In this document: positions 25,918-42,830 of the stretch, piece after piece | How positions within the stretch are numbered: the first letter of the stretch is position 1 | Layout of the letters: each line of letters starts with the position of its first letter | From: Medicago truncatula | Taxonomy: Eukaryota; Streptophyta; Magnoliopsida; Fabales; Fabaceae | Reading direction: 5' to 3' | DNA: 64,000 nucleotides | Assembly (NCBI RefSeq): GCF_003473485.1 | Contig: NC_053048.1 | Location: 39,924,755 to 39,988,754 of the forward strand | The notes under the pieces: generated by a model | Told to the model about the DNA's origin: nothing | The model's input: only the letters and a program-made list of their open reading frames with translations | Database searches by the model: none | Translations under genes and position numbers: made by a program

Positions 25918-26724
25918 TTCTTCCAATCCAAGGCAACTAATTGATGAAAAGTAAAGCAACAAATTTAAGAACTGTTTCGTAGAATATATGTATGTGTTAT
26001 GAGATAGTACTATAGAATGTTAAGGTTTGAGTTGGTTTTATATGGTCTATTAAAGGAATAAGTAAAAACAAGGAGAAACGCGTTGCTTATGTCTTTGTCC
26101 TTTTTTTTTACTTTTCTTTGAGTTTAAAAAGTTGACCTTAAGATACACGATGGTTGCAAGTTGCAACTACATTATACATTGTCAAAGATGATGACTCTTT
26201 CTCTATACAAAATGTTGGATTTTGTCCATTGATATTGATGAAAAAGTAAAATAAGTCAAAAAATATTAAAATGGCGGATATAACGATCCATTGCATTATA
26301 TAGATTATATGCAAATGTAAATGAGATATTAAATCAAAATTATAAAAGTAGAATAAATATTTTTCAGTAAAGCTTTATAATTTTGTTAGTATTTTATAAG
26401 ACCCGTTCCTATCTTGACCAATTGAGCTGGTCTTCTTGATCTAAATGATGGTATTATTTCTTTTGAAGGAAAAAAAAAAAAAACAGTTGAGTTGAGCAGG
26501 GATAGACTATCGTTCCTTTGGGTTCAACGAATGAAAGGAGAGAGGAGAGATTTTAATCAAGGAAGGGAAAGGGACAAAAGAGATTTTAATAAAGAAGATG
26601 GAAAAGAAGGGAACGAGAGATATTTTAATTATTATATATGTTTGGTTTAAAAGAAGGAGGAGAGATGGTTTAATTAAAAATGTGTTTAGTTCACAAGAGG
26701 AGGAAAAAGATTTTAATAAAATGG
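25918..26724. other. Promoter side of small gene and spacer
   Basis: Holds the upstream region of the minus-strand gene. 26500-26720 is purine-rich on the plus strand (GGAGAGAGGAGAGA-like runs), which creates chance open frames on both strands. No gene is supported. Confidence 0.45.
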
Positions 26725-27157
26725 GTGTTGCTAACTTGTGCCCTAAGGTTTTGTTTGTGGGAGTTTGGAGAGAGGGGAAGGAAGGGTTTTGGGGGGACAA
26801 AAATATAGGGGAAAATTGAAAAATATTTCACATCTTTTGAAAGAGTATTTTCTTAGAGGGTGATAAATTAATGCTTATGATTAATATATTTTTAATTTTA
26901 AGAATATTATAACAATATATATTATATTTGAAGAATTCATATAAACCCTCTCAAACCCCCAAAACTCTCCTCCAATACAATTTTTTAGTTCCTCAAATGA
27001 GGATGATTTTATATTTTGAAGAAAAACAAGCCCCCCAAAGCCTCTCCTTCCAATGTCTTCTATTTTTTTCACTTCCTCTTTACCTTTTTCCCAAACCCTC
27101 CATTTCCTTCCTCTCCAAACTCGCAAACAAAGCCTAAAGGCACATGTTAATCAACAC
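26725..27157. repeat. Foldback transposon relic
   Basis: An inverted-repeat element about 433 bp long. The left end GTGTTGCTAACTTGTGCC... pairs with the right end ...GGCACATGTTAATCAACAC. Just inside, CTAAGGTTTTGTTTG pairs with CAAACAAAGCCTAAAG, and GAGTTTGGAGAG pairs with CTCTCCAAACTC. A diverged relative occurs at about 63318-63860. There is no coding capacity. Confidence 0.65.
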
Positions 27158-28176
27158 AAAAGTAGAAGCATTCTCTTAAATTTTGTTCATTCAAGTAATT
27201 AAAAATAACAAAAGTAAATTTAATATACGGATTTCAACAAAATATTTCTACATTTAACTTATTAACTTGTGCCTTAAGGTATAAGCGAGTATTTCTCAAA
27301 TAAAAATTCTTCTTTAAATTTGTTAACAAACACTCTTAAAACACTTTTCTAAATTTCCTTAACCATTTAAAGAACATAAATGAATAAATGTTGCCCCTAT
27401 TATCCATGACAATAAGACATAAATGAATCAATGTTGCCCGTATTCTACATGACAATATGCAACACAACAATCACTCACTCTTCATTTTGGAACCCCGTTT
27501 TTTCATGTTGGCAAGTGTGCTACTACACGGCGGAATGCACTTCAGTAAGTATGGTCCCTATATATAGGTCGTGGTAAATGTCCTGCATAGGATTCATTTT
27601 CCTTTTTTTTTTTCTCTAAATTATTAAAATATGAATAATCAAAATTGCAGATGGAATCTAAGTTTTTTTTTAATGAAAAATAGTATTTGTATAACTATTT
27701 TATAATAATTTTTGGACAATATTGTTTCTTATACAGTTATACTCACATTATATTTTTATTATCTTTTTTTTTTTTTATTGTTATTGATCAATAAAAAGAA
27801 AAACAAATAAAATTGTCACAAATTTTTTTATTAATTGATTCTTCAAATATCATTGCTCTTTTCTCTTGAAGTGCATGTCGTCACTTAGCATGCATCCCTC
27901 AAGAAATTTATGAACACGTTGATTTGATTCAGTTAGACACCTAACTTTATTTGCAAAATAACGTCTTTTAACTATTTAAACAATTTGCTAAAAAAAAAAA
28001 CTATTTAAACAATGTCATAAGTTGGTCTTTAACTATTTAAACACCTAGCTTAATTTTTATTTTATTTTTTTACAAAAAACACCTAGCTTAATTAAATACA
28101 TGTAGTCTTGTAACTACCCTTAAATTGATTAATCTAAGTTTATAAATGAAACTGCAAAGTCTTTTATTAATCCACA
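27158..28176. other. Spacer with MITE copy
   Basis: No gene. About 27690-27860 is a diverged member of the GATATTTGNACAACC MITE family (ends 'GTATTTGTATAACTATTTT' and 'CAAATATCAT', interior 'ACTCACATTATATTTTTATT'). A short direct repeat 'AACTATTTAAACAAT' occurs around 27970-28060. Confidence 0.5.
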
Positions 28177-28227
28177 TAAGTGGAATAAACGAATGTGTTG
28201 GGGTTTGAACCCCGATCATATTGTCTA

Positions 28228-28872
28228 GGGATGTAAATGGATATCTATGGATGCAGATAGTTTGATATCCGTGTCCACTCCGTTTGATAAATATGAAATA
28301 TGTGCCCTATCAATATCCGCATGGATATCCGTTTAGCGGGTAATCCATAGATTTTGAGGTATTCACGAGTTTATACAGATATCCATGGATAACATTTAAA
28401 AAAATAAAATAAAAAATTTGTTTAATTTTTTTAGCTAAAATTCAGAAACAAAGGTTCTTCACATGTGTTTTCTTTTCTTTTTAGAAAAACATAATATCAT
28501 ACATTACAATAACAAAAAGATCATTGACTCAACAAAAACATAAATAAAGTCCTTACATTTAATAAAAATAAAGTTCTTTGATTTAACAAAGGCATAGCTA
28601 AAGCTCATATATTCAACAAAAACACAATACCTAGGATTTTTTCTTAGGATGTTGAATGGTATTAAGGATATTTATGTAATTTACTCTGTGTAATAACGGA
28701 TATGTTTATCCGCGGGTGTGGATACCATTGAATTCGCATCTGTATCCATTAATTAGCGGGTAGTTAAAAAATCCGTTTATTTTATCCATGGATATCCATT
28801 AAGGTATCCGCTCCGTGTCCGTGGCGGATTTTATCCGCGGATATCCACGGATGTGGATATTTTTGCCATCCC
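28228..28872. mobile_element. Ac-like hAT element inside a tRNA-like repeat
   Basis: A 645-bp element whose ends, GGGATGTAAAT and TTTTTGCCATCCC, match the Ac/Ds terminal consensus (TAGGGATGAAA). Flanking TTGTCTA (28221-28227) and TTGTCCA (28873-28879) are a probable decayed target duplication, shorter than the usual 8 bp. The interior is packed with GGATATCC-type subterminal motifs near both ends. No transposase is encoded. Joining the flanks restores a tRNA-like sequence (minus strand: CTAGTTCAATTGG and GGTTCAAACCCC boxes), so the hAT landed inside an older SINE-like repeat. Confidence 0.75.
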
Positions 28873-28962
28873 TTGTCCAATCTAGCAATTTTAGAATTTT
28901 TACCAATTGAACTAGGATTTATGGACCCCATTTTACATTATAAATCCTATAATATTTAAAAG

Positions 28963-29333
28963 TGAGTAAACCATCAAACTGGTCTCTGTCTTTGTACCAA
29001 CTTCTCAAATTGGTCTTTGACTCTATTAATAACTCAAAATGGTATTTGTCTTTATCAAAAGTTTCTCAGATTGGTCCCTGACTCTATTAGTTGTTTTGCA
29101 TTTTAAGCCTTTAACGTACCAAATAAGATCAAAATGTATTATGCCATTAACCACTAAATAATATCCAAAAGACATTGAGACATTAACACTTAAAATACAA
29201 AACAACTAATAGAGTCAGAGACCAATCTGAGAAACATTTAACAAAGACAGAGACCATTTTGAATTATTAATAGAGTCAGGGATCAAATTGAAAATTTGAT
29301 ATAAAGACATAAACCAATTCGATAGTTTACTCA
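28963..29333. mobile_element. Long-TIR MITE with empty site nearby
   Basis: A 371-bp element starting TGAGTAAAC and ending GTTTACTCA. The arms of about 150 bp carry 'TTGGTCCCTGACTCTATTA' phrases. It is flanked by the 8-bp duplication TTTAAAAG (28955-28962 and 29334-29341). The inverted copy of this locus at about 34307-34350 has TTTAAAAG only once and no element, so the insertion boundaries are directly visible. Confidence 0.9.
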
Positions 29334-29658
29334 TTTAAAAGTTGCTTGTTATTAAGAAATAAAGTAAAAGCACAAGATCAAAGAAGAAGAGGAAGGAGAA
29401 GATGAAAGCACTTTGTATTATTCTCTTCACAAGTGTGTCTTTGCAATACAATATGAGACCTATTATAATACACAAGATGAGTAAGTGAGTGATCAAGGCA
29501 ACTAAGGTCCAGTAACTATTCACTTACCAATGGAAATTATAGGAAGGTGAAAGACTTAAGGATGTACATCCACTAAGTCATTATTTCATAAAACTTGTGA
29601 TAATAATCCTTGTTATTTTAGTTTTTAGTTTCTTTATGTATTTATGCATGTTAGAACA

Positions 29659-30715
29659 GTTGCACTCATTTTGTGCAGCCAAGTTCCAAAAGGAAAAATG
29701 TTTCAGTTTCATTCAATATACCAGAACTGAATAGTGACTTGAATTGTGTTAGTAACCATCAAACTAAAGATAAAGCTAATATGCTAAATCACAACTCTCT
29801 CACTCAAACCCGGAAGGTGGATGTTAGCATCCATTCTAAGGTTGCTCCTACATCTCAAGCTCAAATTACATCTCATTGTGATACCATTGGAGTCAATCAA
29901 TCCAATGAAACCATTGCAGCTATGGCGCAGGAATGTACAGAAAATTTGAGCCTAGAACTACTAAATTCATTTGCTTATTTGGATGCTGGGAATCTTGTGG
30001 ATTTGGGGGAGGCTTTGTCTGAGGAATTGGAGAACTTAGATGCTTCATCTGACGTGCATAAGGTTGTCCATGATGCACCTATTGTCACTCCTCTAGAGGA
30101 TGTTGTATTAGCTCCCGTTCCTATGCCGCAACCTATAACCACCAAATTTGCTAGCTTAACTAGTGACAAGCTCCCTTCAAGCTAAACATTTATCCCTGCT
30201 TCCAAACCTCTTTCTGCTGCAGCCAAAAAGAGTGTGCAGATTCTTTTCAAATTTTGGGGGGATGAGGTAGAAGAGGGTGATGTAGAAGAGGACAACGATG
30301 AAGCCATTTATCAGACTTTGAGCAGCACTATCCAAACCTATCGGGGAGCACTAAAGCAGAGAAAATGAAGAAGAAACATGTGAGCAAAGTGAAGCCTGCT
30401 AGCTTTAACTCAGCTGACATGAGGACCCGTGCCCAGAAGGGTACCTTCAAAATAGACTTGGCAGCTACGGAATAACTGGTTTTATTGCAATAAAATAACT
30501 AGAAATGTCATTTATTTTATATAATTTTTCATAGGGAGGGTAGTCTTGTAGCAGTTGTTATGGCATTATGGTCATAAACTGCCTAGTTTTTTTAGGATCT
30601 TTCCTTTCTAGGGATAGATCTGGTTTTTCTTTTCTTAGGTTCTCCGCGATGTGACTCTTGTTGTATTGGTTCATGCATCTCTTGTCTTTTATATTTTCGT
30701 GCTTTGATCAAAAAA
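29659..30715 (+). mobile_element. LINE-derived insertion carrying an ORF1-like gene
   Basis: A 1.06-kb insertion flanked by TAGAACA (29652-29658 and 30716-30722) and ending in a short A-run (about 30710-30715), as left by target-primed reverse transcription. An open frame from 29673 runs 170 codons to a stop at 30185 and, past it, continues in the same frame (A-A-K-K-S-V-Q-I-L-F-K-F-W-G-D-E-V-E-E-G). A frameshift then precedes M-R-T-R-A-Q-K-G-T and a stop near 30473. This acidic, low-complexity protein with a basic C-terminus resembles ORF1/gag-like products of plant LINEs, by recall only. No endonuclease or reverse transcriptase is present. The inverted locus at 34.2 kb lacks this segment. 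Confidence 0.65.
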
Positions 30716-30726
30716 TAGAACAACTG

Positions 30727-30830
30727 ATCCCATACTATGTAGAGTATATTAATTTTAGTCACTCAAATAAGAACTATTATAGAGTTATATTATTTCAACA
30801 TCATAATATAAATAGATATGCGTTCAACAA
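30727..30830 (+). repeat. Inverted duplicate of 34160-34268
   Basis: 'ACTATGTAGAGTATATTAATTT' through 'ATTTCAACATCATAATATAAA' matches the reverse complement of about 34170-34268. Together with 28931-28962 and 29341-29355 it shows that the whole 28.9-30.8 kb locus is an expanded, insertion-laden copy of the shorter 34.16-34.35 kb locus. Confidence 0.8.
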
Positions 30831-31099
30831 AAATAAAATAAAAATGTATGTTATTTAACAATCATTTTTTAGACTATTTATGAGACAATTAAATATATAA
30901 AAATTGTAAGTATTGATATAAAAATCAAAACAAATATAAAAGAGAGTAAAATTACAATTAAAATATAAGAGAGAGTTCTTGTAACAAAATGATAAGAATC
31001 GTCCAAAGTGAACCTCTTATGTAAAAATGATCATATGATTAATTCGAACATAAAGTAAGTATGATAAGAATCAAAACAAACAACAAAGTAAAGCAAATC

Positions 31100-31144
<45 letters not shown>

Positions 31145-31778
31145 AGACCAAATTAAAAATAGACCAAATAAAAGTAGAAACCAGAGAACATCATGGATGA
31201 CTCACGAAACAAGAATGGATCATTCCCCAAAAAAAAATTGACCAATCAAAATTCTTTTTTTAGCAGAATATATGGAGGTTATTGTGAAATGCATGTTCAT
31301 GAAAACACATGAAGGTCTACATTATCCTCGGATAATTTATCCACAATAATGAATAGGATCCGATTCTAAAACGAAGAAAATATTGATCACTTGTTGAATG
31401 AAAGAGATAAAGAAATTTAATATTCTTGAGAAGAAAATGGTAACTACTTGTAAAAATAAAGATAAAAAAATGAGATTTTTCTTTTGATAGAGATAATTAG
31501 ACTCAATTTATCCAGAAGTAATGCATAAAAAACCAAATACTTGCGTCCCTTTTTTTCATGATATGTAGTATTTTCCATACTTTAAATACAACGAAGTATT
31601 GAATCCTAAAATTAGTTGCTCTTCAAAATAACGCCATGTAATATCCTCAAATTGTTGATCTAACCGTGCTTAGATGAAATGGTTCAAATCTTAAAAATAA
31701 ATTTTGAATTTGAAATTCAACCTAACATTAAGTATATGTTTTCAACTGCAACATCGAGATTGAATTGTTAATTTTCAT
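30831..31778. other. Spacer with poly-A tract
   Basis: No gene. A run of about 43 A residues lies at 31101-31143. The rest is AT-rich and unannotated. Confidence 0.5.
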
Positions 31779-31919
31779 CATACCCTCCGTCAAGGAAACG
31801 AGTGTGCGAATTGGCTTGCTAAGCATGGTGATGCTCTAAAGTCTTGGATTGTTTGCCCTCCTCAACTACATCATTCCCTTCTGGATGATGCTCTTGGAGT
31901 TGCTCGCTTGAGATTGTAG
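31779..31919 (+). pseudogene. LINE 3' end, RNase H domain remnant
   Basis: The last 46 codons of a non-LTR retrotransposon polyprotein in one open frame, ending at TAG 31917-31919. It contains R-Q-G-N-E-C-A-N-W-L-A-K-H-G, the C-terminal conserved block of plant LINE RNase H domains (RxGNxxADxLA), then D-D-A-L-G-V-A-R-L. A T-rich 3' UTR follows and ends near 'GATAAAAATAAATAAATA'. The element is 5'-truncated just upstream of 31779. Possible short duplications TTGTTAAT (near 31765 and 31972) are too brief to be sure. Confidence 0.8.
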
Positions 31920-31959
31920 TTTGGTTTTCTTTTTATCATTTCTTCTTGATAAAAATAAA

Positions 31960-37720
<5,761 letters not shown>

Positions 37721-39150
37721 GATCTTCATCTTGTAGTTGCTGCTTGGAATAAAAGAGAGCTTTTAGTCTCAGTTGCACTTATTCTTGCTGTCAAAAAGTT
37801 TTTGTTGCTTTCATGTGTTGAGTGAACTGTGTTTTCACCCTAAATTTTATCAGATTAAAGATGAGGGTTCCATGTACTATTATTGGATTAACATTCCATT
37901 TGCTTAATGAGTTAGAATCTACTTGTTTTTTCTCTAAAAGTTTTTCCTCCATCTATAAGCCTTAAAATACTTAATACTAGGGACTTGGATCCTCTGCGGC
38001 TCGGTCTGGTTCAATATCCACCATTTTGTTAACCAACGGCCGATGTTTAGTTGGCTCAGGCTTAGCTACATGCATGGGTATAGAGAATCCATTACTAGAA
38101 ACTAGATAAGCGGTTCTCTGCTATCCTCCATAAGATCTCGATGGTGTAGAAAGAATAGAAAGCTAGAGATGTGGTAAGAAAAAGGAGCCAAAAATGTCTA
38201 AAATTAACTAACATGAAAGACTTGTACTGTATTGAAAGTTGAAAAACATATACATATTTTTCTGAAAATCAAAAACTATACCCATGCATGTGAAAAGTAA
38301 AATGTGAAAAGATTTGCATAAAGTGAATATTCAATCATACATTCCTTAAACATTTGAATTTAAAATTTCACTGTAAATTTAAAGGATGATAAAAGATTTT
38401 CAAACGGGGAGCGTTAGGTCAGGTGACTTTAAAACTCATCTAATATGAACTTGTTAATTCTCCATTTAGAACAGTAATTTTCAATAAAACTATTGTACAA
38501 ACCAGTGTAGGATGTAATTGCCTGAATAAGCAGAATTAACATTATTGTCTAATATTGTCTCCAGTGCAAAGCGTGTAGAGTGAAATCAACACCACGCAAT
38601 TCTTTTGGCTATAAATTTGCCCGTGCGTACGAGCAAGGGATACACACTAGTTAGAAAAACAATGAAAGGTTTGGATCTTCACAGTACAGCCTCCAGTGAT
38701 TTTTTCACAAGATCCGTACCCACCTACTACCAGCATGACCTATATCACGTTCTTAAGTTTTCAAGGCTGGAAAATGGACCAAATCATAAAAGAAAATAGT
38801 CAAACAGACTTTGAGCAGTTATTAACGTGTATCACACATCCGCGAAACGCTGTTATATGGTTTTAAAAATAATTTCCAGAGTTATTGAAGTTAAGTTTAA
38901 TGTGTAAGTTTCAAAATCAAAAGCACAAGTTTAGATGGAAAGCAAACTCAATCTACCCTATCATACCCTGCCATGGTGATAAGTTGATAACATATTACAA
39001 TCTAATCAACACTCAAACGGAACCATTCAGTTTCACAAGTTAAATAAAAAGTCAATTCAGCACCAAATCTGCAATTGCAACCCTATGAGATTGATCATCC
39101 AAAAACGATTGAAGTACAAACAACTAATATTACATGAAATTGGTATTTCC
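37721..39150. other. Spacer between GDH and GAR1 3' ends
   Basis: Convergent 3' regions of GDH (plus) and GAR1 (minus). No gene is supported; the 64-codon frame at 38605-38799 has no recognised similarity. Confidence 0.5.
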
Positions 39151-40912
39151 CTAAAATCTGCCCCTTCCCCTGAAACCACCACCACGTCCACCTCTAGGAG
39201 GACCTCTTCCACCCCTTGGGGGACCCCTTCCACGAAAACCACCACCTCCACGACCACCGCCTCTGCCAAAACCACCACCTCCACGGCCTCCACCTCTACC
39301 ACCTGATGCTTGTCCCCTGCAATAATAATCAGTCAATTGTGTTAACTTCAATCGATTGTAATACCGTTTCAAAAGCCAACAAAAAATTCCACGCAAAGAT
39401 CCAACTGCATACAACAATTAACAAAAGGAAATGTGGTACAGTACAGGTTACATTCTAGCATGTAGAAGATCAAAAACTAATTTTGGCTTTATCTTATCTC
39501 GGTAAATCATTGCCCCCCTCTAATTTTTATCTGATATAACATCAATTAGGGACAGTACAGGTTACATTCTAGCATGTATCCGTATATAGCTAATATCATA
39601 AACTAATTTTGGCTTCATCATTTCTAAGTAAATCATCGCCCACCCACTTAACACCCTCTCACACTCAAAATTAGACATCTGCAACATGGTCTAATGCTTT
39701 TTTTTTGTTACAGGTCTAATGCAAGTTGAACAACAAGGATCTCAACAACCATAACACTAAGAATCCTTTAAATAAACAAACAAACAAGTATAACCATAGC
39801 AGATTACATCAAGACAAAAGGTCATATTCATTTTTTCAATAAAACGGTCTCACAAGCAATCATTAATTTAGGTAATAATAGAAGCACCGCATGCTCACAA
39901 CGAAATAAGCACAACTTTTAACAAACTGCAAACATATCAGTAACAACATATGAAATAAAGCAGTAGAGGATGATGCACAGATATAACATATGAAATATAA
40001 AGCAGTTCACACATTCTTCCCATGGTTATAACAAACAAAACAGTAATGATGCATGAATAGCAACATGCTATGATATGCAGCACAATACATCAACATAGCA
40101 ATCAAGAAATAGTTCAAGTGTTAGAAATACAAAACAAACATTATCATAAACATAAACAAGGAAATTAATTAGGAAAATCTTTATTTCAAACTACTATTCA
40201 ATATCCATTTAACATCAACTGTACAATACTTAGACAGGTTAATTTTAAGTCGGTGAGAACATACTTCGGCTGAGGAAGAAATCTTGCTAGAGGCAAGAGT
40301 TTCCTAGGGTCAATGTAAAACTTGTCACCAGCAGCATATGAAGTAGCAACAATCCCTTCCATCATTTTAACAGAAAAGTACTGCAATTCAAACAAAACAA
40401 AAATCACATCAAAACCCATTTCAACAAAACATATAAGAAAATAAAATCAACCAACAAAGAGAAACTGACAGATTCATTGATGGGACCAAATATTTCATCA
40501 ACTTTCCCAATCTGAGTCATGTTTTGAAGATAAATAGGAGCATTAAAAAAAGGAATTTTCTCATTGGTAAGCTTTGTAACAGCATCTCCTTCACAAGCAT
40601 GGATAAACGTTGAAACCTCTGCATAACATCAAAACAAACAAAACAACCACTCAATAAAACACAAAATAAAAATAAAAATCTCCTTTTTACATAAACAAAA
40701 AGCTTATAGATAAAACTAAGTTCTACCCACGAACCTACGACTTCGGAGGGAGGTCCTTCATCACGAAATCCACCTCCACCACCACGTCCACCGCCGAATC
40801 GACCACCACCACGTCCACGAAAACCTCCTCCGTCACGACCACCTCTGAATCCACCATCACGTCCACCTCTGAATCCACCACCACGGCCGCCACCTCTTGC
40901 AGGGGGTCTCAT
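39151..40912 (-). CDS. GAR1: GAR1, H/ACA snoRNP subunit 1
   Basis: Four exons: 40735-40912, 40470-40618, 40265-40380 and 39151-39316. They give 202 residues. GAR1 is a core protein of H/ACA ribonucleoproteins that pseudouridylate rRNA and snRNA in the nucleolus and Cajal bodies. Residues 7-50 are an RGG/GGF-rich tail, residues about 57-148 the Gar1 domain ([44 protein letters not shown]), and residues 151-202 a second RGG tail ending G-R-F. Two GAR tails around one domain are the eukaryotic layout. Each tail sits in its own terminal exon. The upstream region carries a telo-box and site II motifs, usual for ribosome-biogenesis genes. Confidence 0.95.
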
Positions 40913-40986
40913 TGTTTGGGAAAGAATGTAGTGAGACTGTGAGCTGAGCTTCGACAATGGCGGGGCAGAGAGAAACTTTAGCTTTG

Positions 40987-41074
40987 GGGTTTAGGGTTTT
41001 GGTGATGAATATCAGGGTTGTTATGAGACTTTTTTGGGCCTCGGTTTTTATTTTGGGCCAAAGCCGATGGCCCA
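40987..41074 (-). promoter_or_regulatory. Telo-box and three site II elements upstream of GAR1
   Basis: On the GAR1 strand, AAACCCTAA (telo-box) lies at 40991-40999, about 80 bp upstream of the ATG. The TGGGCC/GGCCCA hexamers of site II elements lie at 41035-41040, 41054-41059 and 41069-41074. This combination is established in plants as a signature of coordinately expressed ribosomal-protein and ribosome-biogenesis genes; TCP factors bind site II and Pur-alpha-like or Myb-type factors bind telo-boxes. The transcription start is not defined here. Confidence 0.8.
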
Positions 41075-41159
41075 TTCTAAAGTTGGTCCACGTATAAATT
41101 GCTTTTTTTTTTCAATTGTTTATCTCATTTCCACGTTTAACTACCTTAAGTAATCCCAA

Positions 41160-41285
41160 TGTGAGTTAAGTCACGTTCGGTAGAACCAGCGTGAGTTAAC
41201 TCACGTTGATCCAACGCAAGTTAACTCATGTTCAGTAGAATCAGTGCAGGTTAACTCACACTGAGTCCTGTTATGCTAACATAAC
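41160..41285. repeat. Four GTTAAC palindrome repeats
   Basis: Four copies at about 30-bp spacing of a dyad related to GTGAGTTAACTCAC: GTGAGTTAAGTCAC, GTGAGTTAACTCAC, GCAAGTTAACTCAT and GCAGGTTAACTCAC. They are separated by 'GTTCGGTAGAACCA'- and 'GTTCAGTAGAATCA'-type spacers. The first copy lies about 250 bp upstream of GAR1's ATG. It could be a decayed satellite or a transposon end. Confidence 0.75.
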
Positions 41286-41562
41286 AACATTGAATGTATG
41301 CAACACACGCTCGTAATTGATCCAAGTTACACCAATTCGAATACATCATTAACTCATAATACTCGTCATAATATAATCACTCATAATTGATCCAAATTAC
41401 ACAAATTCGGGAAAACACATGCATGTGTGGACTTGACTGGGTTTCACCGCTTGTGGGATTAGGGGTTGGGGCTTTTACAGTAGGATAGAAAGCCCTGGAA
41501 GTTGCGTCCAACTAAGTGGCCAAACATGAGAACGCGTGTTCTCTCACAACCAACATGTTTTT

Positions 41563-41707
41563 CTGTTTTTTTTTTTTTTTGTCAGGTAGCCTAGTGGCTA
41601 GAATTCACCTTATAAGATGAATAAGTGGGGTGTCCGGGGTTCGAACCCCGGCCCCTGTATATAACAATACAATGTCCCTGCCAACTGAGTTATGTTCACG
41701 GGGACCG
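41563..41707 (-). mobile_element. tRNA-derived SINE, family 2
   Basis: A 145-bp SINE on the minus strand flanked by a perfect 16-bp duplication CAACCAACATGTTTTT (41547-41562 and 41708-41723). The minus-strand head GTCCCCGTGAACATAACTCA gives an A-box (TAACTCAGTTGG). The B-box GGTTCGAACCCC follows. The tail ends in a long A-run (plus-strand T-run about 41566-41580). It is a different family from the SINEs at 20242 and 61430. Confidence 0.95.
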
Positions 41708-41723
41708 CAACCAACATGTTTTT

Positions 41724-42053
41724 ATACCATTTATTTTTCATATAAAAAAGTGACAATTATTTTTAAACAGATTCTTTCAAAAAATATATATATTAAAATA
41801 GATAAAAAAAAAAAAAAAAAAAAGAGTAATACTTAGAACCTCTCTAGTAGGATGATCTTAAATATTTAAGACAGTACATATTAGGTATATGTATTGGTAA
41901 GACAAAATCTCGGGGTCTTATAATACCTAAGGTCTCACTTAAGACCCTCAATCTTAAGTGAAACCCATATGTTTTTTCATTATAAATTTGAAATGTAAGG
42001 ATATAAAGTTATTGATAATTGATTAATGTGTACCATTTAAGAATTTTTGTTAA
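41724..42053. other. Spacer with dispersed repeat
   Basis: No gene. About 41835-41960 has the 'GGTCTTA'/'TCTTAAGTGA' phrases also seen at 13330-13480 and 19930-20030, an older inverted-repeat family without clear edges. Confidence 0.45.
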
Positions 42054-42830
42054 GGCTCTGTTTGGTAAAAATAGCGGATAGCTGATAAACTAGCTGATAG
42101 CTTTTAGCTGATAGCTTTTAGCTGATAAGCTAACTGAAGTGTTTGGTAAAAATAGCGGTTCAACTAGCTGATAAATGTAAAATGACATAAAGGGTATTCT
42201 TAATTCATAAAAAAAAATTATATCATTAATTTAAGTATTTGTAATTTTGTAAACTAATTTTTCTTTAAAAAAATACTTTAAATTTATTAATTTAATATAT
42301 CCTATGTATTATAAATTAAATTAAATTTTATATTATATTTATTATCATTTAAGTGTTTCTACTTTTTGCTCAAAAAAAAAAAAGTGTTTATACTTTATAA
42401 AGAAAATAACATTTACCTCAAAAAAAAAAAGATAGAATTAATAGAGTAATATTAATGACAGAGAATAAAGAAAATAACACTTACCTCAAAAAAATAAAAA
42501 TAAAAAAGTAACACTAATAGAATAATAGTATTTTGTTCCGTAAAAAAAGAAACGAAGGTATATATTTTTTCAAAAAAAAAAAAAAGGCTAGCTGATATAT
42601 ATACAAAAATTGGAATAAAGGGATAATAGTTTTTATTACGTAGCTTATTATAAAAATTATAATGGATAAAAATACAATTTAAATGAAATAATAAGGGTAA
42701 AATTGGAAGAAAAAGTGAGAAGCTATAAGTTATAAGCTCAAACGCTACTTGAAATAGCTTCTGAAAAATAGCTTATAAGCTCGTGAAATAAGCTATAAGC
42801 TCATGGTGAAAAAGTGTTACCAAACAGAGC
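42054..42830. mobile_element. hAT-like MITE (GCTCTGTTTGGTAA ends)
   Basis: About 777 bp. Ends GGCTCTGTTTGGTAA and TTACCAAACAGAGC are inverted repeats, with subterminal 'AGCTGATAGCTTTT' and 'AAGCTATAAGCTC' tracts in opposite orientations. Target duplications are unclear (TTTGTTAA against T-rich right flank). Non-coding. Confidence 0.65.

Noticed and set aside
26507-27137. Several open frames of 69-97 codons
   Set aside because: They lie in purine/pyrimidine-biased inverted-repeat DNA of a foldback relic and in the flanking GGAGAG-rich spacer.
29353-29610. Possible solo LTR of a Copia element
   Set aside because: Sequence features such as 'GGATGTACATCC' suggested an LTR, but TG...CA ends and a 5-bp duplication were not found; only its absence from the inverted copy is clear.
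39057-39306. Open frames on both strands rich in Thr/Ser or Val/Glu
   Set aside because: Shadows of the GGN-repeat codons in GAR1's last exon.
41597-41660. Possible plus-strand tRNA (GTAGCCTAGTGGC ... GGTTCGAACCCC)
   Set aside because: The B-box is self-complementary, so both strands look tRNA-like; the flanking 16-bp duplication and A-tail orientation show a minus-strand SINE, and no cloverleaf forms.
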